A stretch of 64,000 nucleotides of DNA from JAXMAZ01 sp046350115 (lineage in GTDB: Bacteria > Planctomycetota > Planctomycetia > Gemmatales > Gemmataceae): the NCBI GenBank assembly GCA_046350115.1, contig JAXMAZ010000016.1:99376-163375 (forward strand), read 5' to 3'. This document shows positions 22,936 through 32,402 of the stretch, piece after piece. The notes under the pieces were generated by a model, which saw only the letters and a list, made by a program, of their open reading frames with translations, ran no database searches and was not told the DNA's origin. Every line of letters starts with the position of its first letter. The stretch's first letter is position 1. The translations under genes and the position numbers were made by a program.

Positions 22936-24036
22936 TCAGCCGGCCGCCGTCACGACCGCGGCCGCCATGTCGGCCCAGGTGTAGGCCCGGAGGTCGGCCG
23001 CCAGCCCGGCGAACCGGGCCGGCCAGGCGTCCGCCGTCCGCCGCCACGCCCGCAGCCGGTCGGCCAGCAGCCGGGCGTCCTCCGGGGCGGTCAGGACCGC
23101 GTCGGCCAGGTCCGGGCCGAGCCGCTCGGCGAACCCGGTGGCGGCCGACACCAGCACCGGCAACCCCCGGCAGACGGCCTCGTGCGGGGCCAGCCCGTAG
23201 GCGTCGTACCGGGCCGGGTGGACCAACAGGTCGCACGCCGCCAACAGGTCCGGCACGTCCGACCGGTGCCCGAGGAAGGCGACGCGGTCGGCCAGCCCGT
23301 CGGCCCTCGCCTGGGCCGCCCATCGGGCCACCGCCCCGCCGCCGACTACGGCCAGGTTGGCGTCCCAACCCGGCTCCCGGCACAGCTCCCGCCAGGCGGC
23401 GTACAGGGTGTCGAACCCCTTCACCCGGTTGGCCAGTTGGCCGACGAACCCGACCCACGGCCGGTCCGCCCACCCCAGCGCCCGCCTCGCCTCGGTCCGC
23501 TCCCCCGGACGCAGCGGCGGGAACCGAGCCGGGTCGCCGCCGAGGTACACCACCCGCACCCGGTCGGCCGGCACCCCGAGGAGTTCGGTCACGTCGCGGG
23601 CGGTCCGCCGGCTGTTGCACACCACCACCCGGGCCGCCCGGATCGCCGGCCGCTCCTCCCGCCGGTGGACCGCGTGGACGAACCGCCCCCACGGTCGGGC
23701 CGACAGGGCCGGGTACGCGGCGTGGACGCAGTGCACCCAGTTGACGTCCGGCCACCGGCAGTTGCCGCCGTTCACCACCACCCGCGCCCCGGGGATCCGC
23801 CGGGCAACCCGCACCCCGGCCCGGGCCAGGAACCGTTCGCCGAGGAAGTGCCGGCCGAACGGCCGCGGCACCGGATGCACGGTGACGTTCTGGTGCGCGG
23901 CGAGGGCGTCGGCCGCCCGGTGGGTGACGAGGTGGACCGGCCCGCGGGCGGCCAGGTGTTCGGCCAGGGCCAGGTTCGCCCGGTCCATCCCGCCGGTCGG
24001 GGCGACGTCCCCGGCCACCAGTACCCACGGGGTCAT
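22936..24036 (-). CDS. Glycosyltransferase, GT-B fold, group 1 (GT4-like)
   Basis: This predicted retaining glycosyltransferase adds sugars to a lipid- or polymer-linked acceptor at the inner membrane face. The ATG at 24036 overlaps the TGA of the FkbM gene (ATGA), which indicates coupled translation and argues against the in-frame ATG at 24084. The N-terminal Rossmann half starts VLVAGDVAPTGGMDRANLAL. The C-terminal half has VGFVGQLANRVKGFDTLY and HPARYDAYGLAPHEAV, where the usual first Glu of the E-x7-E motif is Asp. It is last of three minus-strand glycan genes (24953-26044, 24033-24935, then this one). The exact donor sugar cannot be told. Confidence 0.87.
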   Translation of the reverse strand: MTPWVLVAGDVAPTGGMDRANLALAEHLAARGPVHLVTHRAADALAAHQNVTVHPVPRPFGRHFLGERFLARAGVRVARRIPGARVVVNGGNCRWPDVNWVHCVHAAYPALSARPWGRFVHAVHRREERPAIRAARVVVCNSRRTARDVTELLGVPADRVRVVYLGGDPARFPPLRPGERTEARRALGWADRPWVGFVGQLANRVKGFDTLYAAWRELCREPGWDANLAVVGGGAVARWAAQARADGLADRVAFLGHRSDVPDLLAACDLLVHPARYDAYGLAPHEAVCRGLPVLVSAATGFAERLGPDLADAVLTAPEDARLLADRLRAWRRTADAWPARFAGLAADLRAYTWADMAAAVVTAAG

Positions 24037-24935
24037 GGTTGCCCCGCCAGTCGGCCGAGCACCCGCCAACCCCGTGGCCGGCATCGGCCCAACGCCTCGT
24101 CTGGCTCCCGGGTGGCGAGGAAGCTCGGCGGGTCGTAGCCGCCCGCCGGGCCGCTCGCCTCACTTTCGCGAACGACCAAACCGCGCATCGACCAGCCGAG
24201 GGCGAACAGGCAGTACCCCGCCCCGTGGAGCACCCGCCCCGCCTCGCCGCCGTCCGGGGCGTGAGCCTCGAACACGACGTGCCGGACCCGGCCGGCGGCC
24301 AGCGCCCGGGCGGCCCCCCGGAGGACGGCCGCCTCGTGCCCCTCGACGTCCAGTTTGAGGACGCCGACGGGCCGCTCCCCGATCGCCTCGTCCAGAGTCG
24401 TCACCCGGACCGACACGGCGTGCCCGCCGGCCCCACCCGCCGGGCCGAGCGTCGCCACCCCGTCGTTGGCCGCGTACTCGGTCGGCACGTGAAGCCCCGC
24501 GGTTCCCGGCCGCTCGCCGAGCGCAGCCTGGTGATATTCGACCGTGACGCCGGTCAGCAGCCGGCCGGAGGCGGCGAGCGTTCGCAGGCCGACGGCGTGC
24601 AGTTCGGGGTGCGGCTCGAACGCCAGGACCGAGCCGCCCGGGCCGGCGACCGCCCCGGCGAGCACGGTCATGTACCCGACGTTCGCCCCCGCATCGACCA
24701 CTGTGTCCCCGGGCGCGATCAGTCGGGCCAGCGCCTCGGAGACGGCCAGGTCGTACAGCCCGGTGGTCAGCAGGCTGCGGCCGATCGCCCGGGCCGGGTC
24801 GGCGACGATTCGCCCGCCCCAACACGTCCGGATGGGAACATACCCCGGGGGCGGCGGCCACAGCCCGACGACGGCCCGCCGGACCAGTTGCCCGGGCCGG
24901 TAGACGAACCACGGCTTCCACAGGCGACGGACCAA
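24033..24935 (-). CDS. FkbM family methyltransferase
   Basis: This SAM-dependent methyltransferase of about 300 residues probably O-methylates a surface sugar. Motif I is DTVVDAGANVGYMTVLAG, followed by VLAFEPHPELHAVGLRTL and VLKLDVEGHEAAVLRG, all typical of FkbM. I chose a TTG start at 24935. It lies just after the upstream glycosyltransferase stop, has a GGGGAGGGG Shine-Dalgarno, and leads straight into LVRRLWKPWFVYRPG. No ATG or GTG fits. The frame is open far upstream through another gene, which is incidental. The stop overlaps the next gene's ATG. Confidence 0.82.
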   Translation of the reverse strand: MVRRLWKPWFVYRPGQLVRRAVVGLWPPPPGYVPIRTCWGGRIVADPARAIGRSLLTTGLYDLAVSEALARLIAPGDTVVDAGANVGYMTVLAGAVAGPGGSVLAFEPHPELHAVGLRTLAASGRLLTGVTVEYHQAALGERPGTAGLHVPTEYAANDGVATLGPAGGAGGHAVSVRVTTLDEAIGERPVGVLKLDVEGHEAAVLRGAARALAAGRVRHVVFEAHAPDGGEAGRVLHGAGYCLFALGWSMRGLVVRESEASGPAGGYDPPSFLATREPDEALGRCRPRGWRVLGRLAGQP

Positions 24936-24952
24936 CTCCCCTCCCCGGCCGG

Positions 24953-26044
24953 CTACGCCCGGAGCGCCGCGGCCAGTTTGCCCAACTGCGTCGCCGGGTC
25001 GCACAGCGCCCGCGCCCGCGGCGGCCCCGCCCGCCCCAGCGCCCGGCGGCGGGCCGGGTCGCGGATCAGCCCGGCGAGCGCGTCGGCGACCGCGGCCACG
25101 TCCCCCGGCGGCGCGAGGATGCCGCACTCCGGCGCGATGATCTCCCGCGGCCCGGCCTCGTCGCTGGCGACCACCGGCAGGCCGGCGTACAGCGCCTCGA
25201 CCAAAGCGATCCCGAACGGCTCCGGGGCGGTGTTCGGCTGGCAGTACACGTCGGCCGCCGCCAGCACCGCCCCCAGGTCCGGCTGCCAGCCGACGAACCG
25301 CACCCGGTCGGCCACCCCGGCCCGGCCGGCCGCCGCCCGCACCTCGGCCTGGTACGCCGACTCGGCCGGCCGCTGCGGCGCCCCGACCTGCCAGCACACC
25401 CAGCCCGGCAACTCCCGCAGCCGGCCGAGGGCGGCGACGTGGGCCAGGTGCCCCTTGTGCCGCTCCCACCGCCCGACCTGCACGATGACGACCGCGTCCG
25501 CCGGGGTGTCGAACCGCCGGCGGACGGCGGCCCGGTCGGCCGTCACCGGCAGCGGGGCGACCGGGCAGTACACCACCTCGCTCGGCACACCGGGGAACAG
25601 GCCGGCCGCGGCCGAATACTGGCTGTTGACCACCACCCGGTCCGGGCGGGTGCGGGCGGCCAGCCGGTCCAGCCAGCCGAGCGGGGCCGGGTGCCGGTCG
25701 TGCGCCCAGAACACCAGCCGCGGCCCGGCCCGGCGGACGACCGGGGCGAACACCGCGTGGACCCACGCCTCGTGGCAGACGACGACATCGTACCGGGTGC
25801 GGCGGAGCACCGCGGCCAGCCGGCGGCGGGCGGCCAGCACCGTCCACGGCCGGCTCAGCCGCACCCCGCCGAGGACGTGGACCGTCGCCCCGGCGGCCCG
25901 CAGCCCGGCGGCCGCGGCGACGTCGAAGCAGACGCCGTAGTCGGCGGCCGTCCCCGGGCACAGGTGGGCGAACCGGGCCAGGGTGAGCAGGTTCACCTCG
26001 ATCCCGCCGAACAGGTTGCCGGCGTTCAGGTGAAGGACTCTCAC
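24953..26044 (-). CDS. Glycosyltransferase, GT4-like
   Basis: This 363-residue GT-B glycosyltransferase starts with RVLHLNAGNLFGGIEVNLLT, a typical acceptor-side start. It carries VVIVQVGRWERHKGHL and PEPFGIALVEALYAGLPVVA, the latter with the catalytic E-x7-E motif. A GTG start at 26044 preceded by GAGGGGGG is preferred to the upstream in-frame ATG at 26116. It is the first gene of the minus-strand glycan trio, with the FkbM gene 17 bp downstream. The likely role is surface polysaccharide or glycolipid synthesis. Confidence 0.86.
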   Translation of the reverse strand: MRVLHLNAGNLFGGIEVNLLTLARFAHLCPGTAADYGVCFDVAAAAGLRAAGATVHVLGGVRLSRPWTVLAARRRLAAVLRRTRYDVVVCHEAWVHAVFAPVVRRAGPRLVFWAHDRHPAPLGWLDRLAARTRPDRVVVNSQYSAAAGLFPGVPSEVVYCPVAPLPVTADRAAVRRRFDTPADAVVIVQVGRWERHKGHLAHVAALGRLRELPGWVCWQVGAPQRPAESAYQAEVRAAAGRAGVADRVRFVGWQPDLGAVLAAADVYCQPNTAPEPFGIALVEALYAGLPVVASDEAGPREIIAPECGILAPPGDVAAVADALAGLIRDPARRRALGRAGPPRARALCDPATQLGKLAAALRA

Positions 26045-26279
26045 CGCCCCCCCTCGGCTCGTCCCACGGGCACTGTATCCGCCCGCGTCGCCAGCGTAAC
26101 CCCGCGGCGGCCGCAAGAGGCACGGACGGCCCGAGAAAGTCGGGCGGGCGGGGTGGATCGAGTCCGGACGGTGCGGTTAAACTGCTCACGCTGGTCGGCG
26201 GGCTGAGGCTCATTGGCGGTCGCGCCCCTCTCGCCGATACCCGACACCCACTACCCCAGGCTGGCCACAGGAGGGGGCG

Positions 26280-27179
26280 ATGTCTCGCCGACACGGAGCG
26301 TCGCTGATCGAAGTGCTGATCGTCGTTGCCATCTTGGCGGTCTTGATCGGCCTGCTCCTCCCGGCCGTCCAGAAGGTGCGGGAGGCGGCCGTCCGGTCGC
26401 AGTCGCTGAACAACCTGAAGCAAATCGCCATCGGTTGCCAACACTACGCCGCAGCCCATAGCGACCGCCTGCCAGGCTGGCCCTCGGTTGCCACCTTCGC
26501 ACCGGTCCAACCAGACCTCACCGCCCCCGTGCTGTACCGGTTAATACCGTTCATCGACGGTGAAGCGGGGTATCAACCTCCTGAGGTAGCGGTCGCGACT
26601 AATACAGCCCTCCTACTCCCCCAGAACCAGTGGCGGAGGGCGTTCACCAGCCCGGCCGACCCGACCTTGGACGGGCTACCATATGACCCCCTCGGACGGG
26701 CCAGTTACGCAGCCAACATGGTTGGGTTTGTCGGCCCACCCGAGCTGGGCCGGTCGTTCGCCGACGGCACGTCGAACACGATCGCCTTCAGCGAGCGGTA
26801 CTCCGGGATCGGGACGGCTACCATGCAGCCTGACGGGTTCGTGTACCCACCGCTCATCTTCCGGTATCTGTATTCAAACCCCGCGTCCCGACCGGGGTCG
26901 GAGCCGGACCGGCGATGCACTTTCGCCGACGCCGGCTGGCAGGACGTGATACCGGTTACGGAAGACAGGGTTACACGAGCGTCGGTGGCGGGCAAGACAT
27001 TCCAGACCCGTCCGAAACCAGAAGAAGCCGATGCCTCGGTGGTCCAGACGCCGTTCGCCGGCGGGCTGCCGGTGGCCCTGTTCGACGGGAGCGTGCGGAC
27101 CATCCGCCCCGGGGTGGCCGAGGAGGTGTTCTGGGCGGCCGTCACCCCGGCCGGCGGGGAGACCGCCCCGCTCGACTGA
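26280..27179 (+). CDS. DUF1559 prepilin-type protein, divergent
   Basis: This 299-residue DUF1559 member has an altered leader, GASLIEVLIVVAILAVLIG, with Ala-Ser replacing the usual Phe-Thr. LLLPAVQKVREAAVRSQSLN follows. The C-terminal motif is reduced to LPVALFDGSVRTI, without a clear His. The gene sits among glycosyltransferases and has more A/T in its middle (about 26480-27010) than its neighbours, which may mean it arrived separately or evolves faster. It overlaps the convergent glycosyltransferase by 38 bp. Confidence 0.85.
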   Translation: MSRRHGASLIEVLIVVAILAVLIGLLLPAVQKVREAAVRSQSLNNLKQIAIGCQHYAAAHSDRLPGWPSVATFAPVQPDLTAPVLYRLIPFIDGEAGYQPPEVAVATNTALLLPQNQWRRAFTSPADPTLDGLPYDPLGRASYAANMVGFVGPPELGRSFADGTSNTIAFSERYSGIGTATMQPDGFVYPPLIFRYLYSNPASRPGSEPDRRCTFADAGWQDVIPVTEDRVTRASVAGKTFQTRPKPEEADASVVQTPFAGGLPVALFDGSVRTIRPGVAEEVFWAAVTPAGGETAPLD

Positions 27180-28353
27180 CCCGACGGTCGGCCAGCACCC
27201 GCTCGTAAATCTCCAAACTGCGGGCGGCCATCACCCGGTGGTCGAACCGCTCCTCGGCCTCCCGCGCCGCCCCGGCCGACAGTCGCTCCCGTAGCCCTGG
27301 CTCCGTGGCCAGCCGGCGGGCGGCGGCGGCGAACGCCACCGGGTCGTTCACCGGCACCGTCAGCGCCGCCACCCCGTGCCGGGCGACCCACGGCACCCCG
27401 CTGTCCGGGATGGCCGCGTTCACCACCGGGCAGCCGCACGCCATCGCCTCCACCTGGACCAGCCCGAACCCTTCCGCCCGGGAGGTGCTCGGGAACCAGA
27501 AGCCGGTGGCCGCGTGCAGCGCCCCGACCAGCTCGTCGGCGGTCGCCCGGCCGAGCCAGGCCACCCGGTCGGCCACCCCGGTGCTCTCGGCGAGTCGCTT
27601 CCACCCCGGGCCGGCCGGCCCGTCCCCGATGACCACCAGCGTCCCGGGGACGTGCGGCAGCGCCCGGACGGCCACCTCCACCCCCTTGTAATAGATCTGC
27701 CGGCCGGCCGCGACCCACAGCGGCCCCGGGTGCCGCTCCCGCAAGCCGTCGGCGAAGGCCACCGCCGCCGCCGACGGGGCGCGGAACGGGGCCAGGTCGA
27801 CCCCGAGCGGGAGGACGGCCAGCCTGGCCCGGAACCGCCGCAACACGGCCGACCCGGCCGGATACCCCGGGCTGTCGGCCAGCAGCCGGGCGGCCCGCCG
27901 GTACACCTCGTGCTCGAGCGCCCGGTAGGCCGGCCGGAGCACCCGCTGGCGGACCACGTCGCTGTGGTGGCTGACCACCAGCGGCCGGACCCACGGGTGG
28001 GCCAGGGCGGCCAGCAGCATGGTCACGTTCGGGGCGTGCAGGTGCCAGACGTCCGGCCGCTCGGCCGCCGCCGCCCGCAGCACCCGGCCGAGGTGCGGGG
28101 TGACGTCCCACTTGGCCAGGTTGGCCCACCGGCCGACCCGGTCCACCCGGACCGGCCCGTCCCATTCGGTCACGTCCGGGGTGCGGGCGAACGGGGCGAA
28201 GGTGACATCCCGGCCGGCCGGGTCGGCGTGGTTGACGGCCACCACCCGGACGGCCGCCCCGAGGGCCGCCTGGGCGCGGGCCAGGGTGCGGGTGTGCGTC
28301 TCGATGCCGCCGGCGGCGGGCGGGTAGTACTTGCCTAAGTGGACAATGCGCAA
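27142..28353 (-). CDS. Glycosyltransferase, GT4-like
   Basis: This 403-residue GT-B enzyme opens with RIVHLGKYYPPAAGGIETHT, the typical nucleotide-sugar glycosyltransferase start, and has LVVSHHSDVVRQRVL. The catalytic side carries AEGFGLVQVEAMACGCPVVN, with a full E-x7-E motif. It probably adds a hexose in the surface-polysaccharide pathway encoded across 22.9-39.2 kb. The ATG at 28353 starts directly at the Rossmann strand. The 3' end overlaps the DUF1559 gene. Confidence 0.88.
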   Translation of the reverse strand: MRIVHLGKYYPPAAGGIETHTRTLARAQAALGAAVRVVAVNHADPAGRDVTFAPFARTPDVTEWDGPVRVDRVGRWANLAKWDVTPHLGRVLRAAAAERPDVWHLHAPNVTMLLAALAHPWVRPLVVSHHSDVVRQRVLRPAYRALEHEVYRRAARLLADSPGYPAGSAVLRRFRARLAVLPLGVDLAPFRAPSAAAVAFADGLRERHPGPLWVAAGRQIYYKGVEVAVRALPHVPGTLVVIGDGPAGPGWKRLAESTGVADRVAWLGRATADELVGALHAATGFWFPSTSRAEGFGLVQVEAMACGCPVVNAAIPDSGVPWVARHGVAALTVPVNDPVAFAAAARRLATEPGLRERLSAGAAREAEERFDHRVMAARSLEIYERVLADRRVSRAGRSPRRPG

Positions 28354-28674
28354 GGGGGAACCGGAGGACGGGCGGGCCGGGAGGCCGGCGGCCTCGGCTC
28401 CGGAGAACAGCTAGTCTAACCCCGCCCCCCGGGCCGTCAACCGGCGGGGCGGCCGGTCGGCCGACCCGACGGTCGTAACGGGGCGCACAGCCGGAACGGG
28501 CCGTCGCCCGGTTCCCCCGGCCGGATCTCCGCCCGGGGGATGAAGAGTCCGCCCGGCGGGGGTCGAAAACACCACCGGGAAATCGGTCGCGCGGCCCGCC
28601 GCGTCGGAATCGGGAGCCGGCCGTCGCCCGGCCGCCCTCGTAGTATATCCGCATCGCCCCCCGACGGGTCCGAC
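28354..28674. other. Divergent intergenic region, no gene seen
   Basis: This 321-base stretch separates a minus-strand glycosyltransferase from a plus-strand TPR gene. It is GC-rich with several short hairpins (for example GCCGGCCGTCGCCCGGCCGC at about 28615-28634). A TAGTATAT stretch at about 28640 is the only AT-rich spot and may be part of the TPR gene's promoter. Confidence 0.4.
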
Positions 28675-30828
28675 ATGGCATCCGGTTCCCCGCCCGCCCG
28701 CCCGCCGCTGCTGATCCGCTGGACCCCCGGCCCGCTCCGGTTCGTCGTCGGCTGGCTGGTGTGGGCGCCGCTCCCGCTGCGGATCGCTTTCGTGCTGATC
28801 ACCGTCGGCGGGGCGGCGGCCGGCGGGTTCTACCTGTGGCAGCACCGGGCGATGGTGAAGCGGAACCGGGCGGTCGGGGCCGGGTGGCGGGAGTTCGAGG
28901 CGGCCCGGCGGACCGGGGACGAGGCCGGGATGCGGGCCGCCCTGAACGCGGTGCTGGCCGGCGACCCGGTCGAGGAGCAGGCGGTCCGCCGGCTGAAGGC
29001 GCTGGACTCCGGGGCCGGCGACCCGGCCGACCCCGAGATGCTCGGGCTGCTGATCCGGATCCACCTGCGGGCCGGGCGGACGGCCGACGCCGAGCGGGAG
29101 GCCGACCGCCTGCTGGCCAAGGTGCCGGGGGACTGGTTCGCCCGGTGCGTCAAGACGGCCGCCCGGTGGAACGCCGGGGACCGGGCCGGGGCCGAGCGGG
29201 AGCTGGACGCCCTGACCGCCCCCGGCGCCCGGGCCACCCGGATCGACCCGCCGGCCCTGCTGTGGGCGTTCCAACTGTACCGGCGGGTCGGCCGGGACAC
29301 CGCCCCGCTCCGCACGTTCGCCCAGGCCGGGCTGCTCCCGGCCCTCCGCCTGCCGGCCGCCACCGCCCTCCCCCCGGGGGACAAGCTGACCCTGGTGGAC
29401 TGCTACCTGGAGGCGTTCGACCCGGCCCCGGACCGGCCCCAGCCGCCGCCCGTCGTCCAGGCGTGGGCCGGGGTCGACCAGTTGTCCGACGCGGCGGTCG
29501 AGCAGGCCGCCGCCGCCGGGGACGTGCCCGCCCTGGTCCGGGCCGGGCAGCACGGCCCGCGGCTGCACGCCGCCCTGCGGCTGTTCCGCAAGCACGACCA
29601 GATCACCGCCGACCAGTTCGCCGAGCTGGCCAAGGAGGTGGAGGACCGGACCCGCAAGGCGTGGGAGGCGGTGCTGGCCAAGGAGCCGGGCCGGGCCGAG
29701 GCGCACACCGGGGTGGCCCTCTCCTACGTCCGGTCCGGGGACTACCCGACCGCCCGGGACCGGGTGGTCCGGGGGATCGAGGCGACCGGCGGGGCCGACC
29801 CCGACCTGGCCGCCCTGTTCGCCCGGATGCTCACCCTGGTGGGCCGGCCGCTGGACGCCTACGCGTCCCTGAAGCGGTCGGCCGAGCAGCGGCCGGGGGA
29901 GCCGGTCTGGTGGGCGCTGGCCGCCGAGGCCGCCCTGTCCGCCGGCAACCGGCAACTGGCCCTGGCCGCCTGCGAGAAGCTGCGGCAGACCAACCCGACT
30001 GACAAGTGGGCGGTGCGGACCGAGGCCCGGCTGTGGCTGGACGCCGACCAGCCGGCCAAGGCGCTGGCCGTGCTCGCCCCGGTGCCGACCGCCGACCTGC
30101 TGACCGACCCGACGGCCGTCCGGCTGTACGCCCGGGCGGCGGCCGAGGTCGGCCCGGAGTCGAAGCCGGCCGAGTTCGCCGCCGCGGCCGAGGCGACCGC
30201 GGTCCAGGCGAACAACCCGGCGGTCGTCGCCGCCGCCCTCCGCGGCTGGCTGGACGCCCCGCCGACCGCCGCCCGGGCCGACGCGGTGGCCGCCCGGGCG
30301 GACGCCCTGCTGGGCCGCTGGCCGGCCGACGCCCCGCTCCTGCGGGTGGCCGCCGACGCCCGCTACCTGGCCGCCGAGCGGGCCGACCCGCCGTGGCCGG
30401 CGGCCAAGGTGCGGGCGGCCGTGCAGGCGATCGACCAGTTGCGGCTGCGGCTGCCGGACGACCCGGACTCGCTGGTCCCGCTCGGCTGGCTGCGGCTGCT
30501 CGGCGAGCGGAACCCGGAGCAGGCGGCCCGCGACCTGGCCCCGCTGGCCGAGGGGGCCGACGCCCCGACCCGGTCGGTGGCCGAACTGGAGGTGCTCGGG
30601 GCGGTGTACCTGGCCACCGCCCGGACGGCCGACGCCCTCCGGGTGCTGGACCGGGCGGCCCGGTCCCGGGACGCGACCGCCGGGTGCTTCATCTACCTGG
30701 CCCTGGCCCAGCACGCGGCCGGCAACACCCAGGCCGCCCGGTCGGCCCTGGCGGTCGCCCGGGAGCGGTCGCGGTCGCCCCGGGAGCAAGCCCCGTACCG
30801 GGCCGCCGTCGAGGCCATCCTGCAGTGA
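28675..30828 (+). CDS. Membrane-anchored TPR-repeat protein
   Basis: This 717-residue protein has one transmembrane helix near residues 37-56 (IAFVLITVGGAAAGGFYLW) followed by a long array of TPR-like helical hairpins, such as ADPDLAALFARMLTLVGRPL and AALSAGNRQLALAACEKLRQ. The ATG at 28675 starts the Pro-rich leader directly before the helix. TPR proteins of this type are scaffold partners in polysaccharide and exosortase loci, where PEP-CTERM/TPR proteins are common; the position upstream of the exosortase supports that role. It forms a probable operon with the next TPR gene (53-bp gap). Confidence 0.82.
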   Translation: MASGSPPARPPLLIRWTPGPLRFVVGWLVWAPLPLRIAFVLITVGGAAAGGFYLWQHRAMVKRNRAVGAGWREFEAARRTGDEAGMRAALNAVLAGDPVEEQAVRRLKALDSGAGDPADPEMLGLLIRIHLRAGRTADAEREADRLLAKVPGDWFARCVKTAARWNAGDRAGAERELDALTAPGARATRIDPPALLWAFQLYRRVGRDTAPLRTFAQAGLLPALRLPAATALPPGDKLTLVDCYLEAFDPAPDRPQPPPVVQAWAGVDQLSDAAVEQAAAAGDVPALVRAGQHGPRLHAALRLFRKHDQITADQFAELAKEVEDRTRKAWEAVLAKEPGRAEAHTGVALSYVRSGDYPTARDRVVRGIEATGGADPDLAALFARMLTLVGRPLDAYASLKRSAEQRPGEPVWWALAAEAALSAGNRQLALAACEKLRQTNPTDKWAVRTEARLWLDADQPAKALAVLAPVPTADLLTDPTAVRLYARAAAEVGPESKPAEFAAAAEATAVQANNPAVVAAALRGWLDAPPTAARADAVAARADALLGRWPADAPLLRVAADARYLAAERADPPWPAAKVRAAVQAIDQLRLRLPDDPDSLVPLGWLRLLGERNPEQAARDLAPLAEGADAPTRSVAELEVLGAVYLATARTADALRVLDRAARSRDATAGCFIYLALAQHAAGNTQAARSALAVARERSRSPREQAPYRAAVEAILQ

Positions 30829-30881
30829 GCCGGCCGGACCGCTTCCCCGAACGTGCCCCCGCCAACCGACGAACCCAGCAC

Positions 30882-32219
30882 ATGACCCACCGCCGACCCG
30901 TCGCCCTGTTCGCCGTCCTGCTCCTCGCGGCCGCCGGCCGCGGCCAGCCGCCGGCCCCCGCCCCGGCCGTCAGCCCGGAGGAGGAGAAGGCCCGCAAGCT
31001 GTTCGCCGAGGGCAAGACGGACGACGCCCTGAAGGAGCTGGCCGCCGCCGTCCGGGCCAACCCGGCCCTGCCGCCGGCCCGGCTCCAACTGGCCGGGCTG
31101 TTCCTCCAGGCCGGCAACGCCCCGGCCGCCCGGGCCAACCTGGAACTGGCCGCCGCCGACGACCCGAAGCACCCGGAGGTGTACCTGCTGAACGCCAGCC
31201 TGGCGTTCGGCGAGCGGCGGCTGACCGACACCGTCCTGAGCTGTCAGGTGGCCCTGCAACTGGCCACCACCGACCCGCGGTGGGGCGGGGAGAAGAAGAA
31301 GCAGGACGTCCGCAACGCCCGGCTCGGACTGGCCGCCGCGTTCGAGGCCCGGCGGGACTGGGCGGCCGCCCGGGAGCAGATGGCCGCTCTGCTGGCCGAC
31401 GACCCGCAGAACGGCCCGGCCCGGGTCCGGCTCGGGTCCGCCCTGTTCCACCTGGGCAAGCCGGACGAGGCGCTGGCCGAGCTGAAGAAGGCCCACGAAC
31501 ACGACCCGGCCACCGACCTGCCGGAGCTGGTCCTGCACGCCCTGTACGCCGGGGCCGGGGACACCGCCAAGGCGGAGGAGTGGGTGAAGAAGGCCCGGCA
31601 GGCGTACCCGCAGAACGCCAAGGCCACCCGGGCCTACGCCGGCTGGCTGATCGACCGCGGGGAGCCGGACACCCTGGCCGAGGCCGAGCGGGTGCTCGAC
31701 GGGCTGACCAAGGCGGACGCGGACGCCCGGGAGTCGGTCGCCCTCCGCGGGCTGATCGCCCGCCACCGGCGGAAGTTCGCCGACGCCGAGCGGCCGTTCG
31801 AGCGGCTGGTCAAGGAGCACCCGGCCGAGACGGTGTACGCCTGGAACCTGGCCCTGGTGCTGGCCGAAAGCGCCGACCTGAGCAAGCAGCGGCGGGCGAT
31901 CGAACTGGCCGAGGCCGAGGTGCGGAAGGCGCCCCGCAGCCCGGAGGCGTATGCCGTCCTCGGGTACTGCTACTACAAGGCCGGCCGGCTGGACGACGCC
32001 GACCGGGCGCTCGGGACCGGCGCCCAGCTCGGCCCGCTCACCCGGGACGCCGCCTACTTCGTCGGACGGCTGTTGGCCGACAAGCAGCAGCCGGAGAAGG
32101 CGGCCAAGGTGCTGGACGGGGCGCTGCGGGCGACCGGCCCGTTCCTGTACCGGACGGAGGCGGCCGCCCTGCTGGCCGAGGTGGAGCGGAAGCTGCCCAA
32201 GAAGGACGACAAGAAATGA
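30882..32219 (+). CDS. Exported TPR-repeat protein
   Basis: This 445-residue protein has a signal peptide (RRPVALFAVLLLAAAGRGQ) and then TPR repeats throughout. Examples are KLFAEGKTDDALKELAAAVR, LRLGSALFHLGKPDEALAEL-like units (from ~185), and AYAVLGYCYYKAGRLDDADR. It ends in a Lys-rich tail (KLPKKDDKK). It is predicted to be periplasmic and to scaffold an assembly. It follows the membrane TPR gene and precedes the exosortase, with an inverted repeat between, so it probably belongs to the exopolysaccharide/PEP-CTERM system. Confidence 0.82.
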   Translation: MTHRRPVALFAVLLLAAAGRGQPPAPAPAVSPEEEKARKLFAEGKTDDALKELAAAVRANPALPPARLQLAGLFLQAGNAPAARANLELAAADDPKHPEVYLLNASLAFGERRLTDTVLSCQVALQLATTDPRWGGEKKKQDVRNARLGLAAAFEARRDWAAAREQMAALLADDPQNGPARVRLGSALFHLGKPDEALAELKKAHEHDPATDLPELVLHALYAGAGDTAKAEEWVKKARQAYPQNAKATRAYAGWLIDRGEPDTLAEAERVLDGLTKADADARESVALRGLIARHRRKFADAERPFERLVKEHPAETVYAWNLALVLAESADLSKQRRAIELAEAEVRKAPRSPEAYAVLGYCYYKAGRLDDADRALGTGAQLGPLTRDAAYFVGRLLADKQQPEKAAKVLDGALRATGPFLYRTEAAALLAEVERKLPKKDDKK

Positions 32220-32240
32220 CCCCGCCGGGCGGTTTTGGCT

Positions 32241-32376
32241 TGGTCCCCTCCCCCTTGTGGGGAGGGGTCGGGCTGCTCCTCGGGGGTCGGGACTCCCTGC
32301 CGAGTCAGAGCCATCGGAGCGGCGAACTGTCTTTGCCCCCCCTAACCCTCCCCCACAAGGGGGACGTGGGGACCAA
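32241..32376. repeat. Imperfect long inverted repeat between TPR and exosortase genes
   Basis: The left arm 32241-32268 begins TTGGTCCCCTCCCCCTTGTG. The right arm 32346-32376 is its complement with a 3-base insertion. The same arm sequence occurs in the repeat at 40577-40739, so this is a shared family. No gene lies inside. Confidence 0.85.
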
Positions 32377-32402
32377 ACCGCCGAACGGAGACGTGACCGG
32401 AA

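Noticed and set aside
22936..28353. Single operon of all three glycosyltransferases
   Set aside because: A plus-strand DUF1559 gene separates the gene at 27142-28353 from the other two, so at least two transcripts are needed.
28540..28674. Earlier start of the TPR membrane protein
   Set aside because: The added 45 residues are Arg/Pro-rich without conservation signs, and the ATG at 28675 opens just before the membrane helix.
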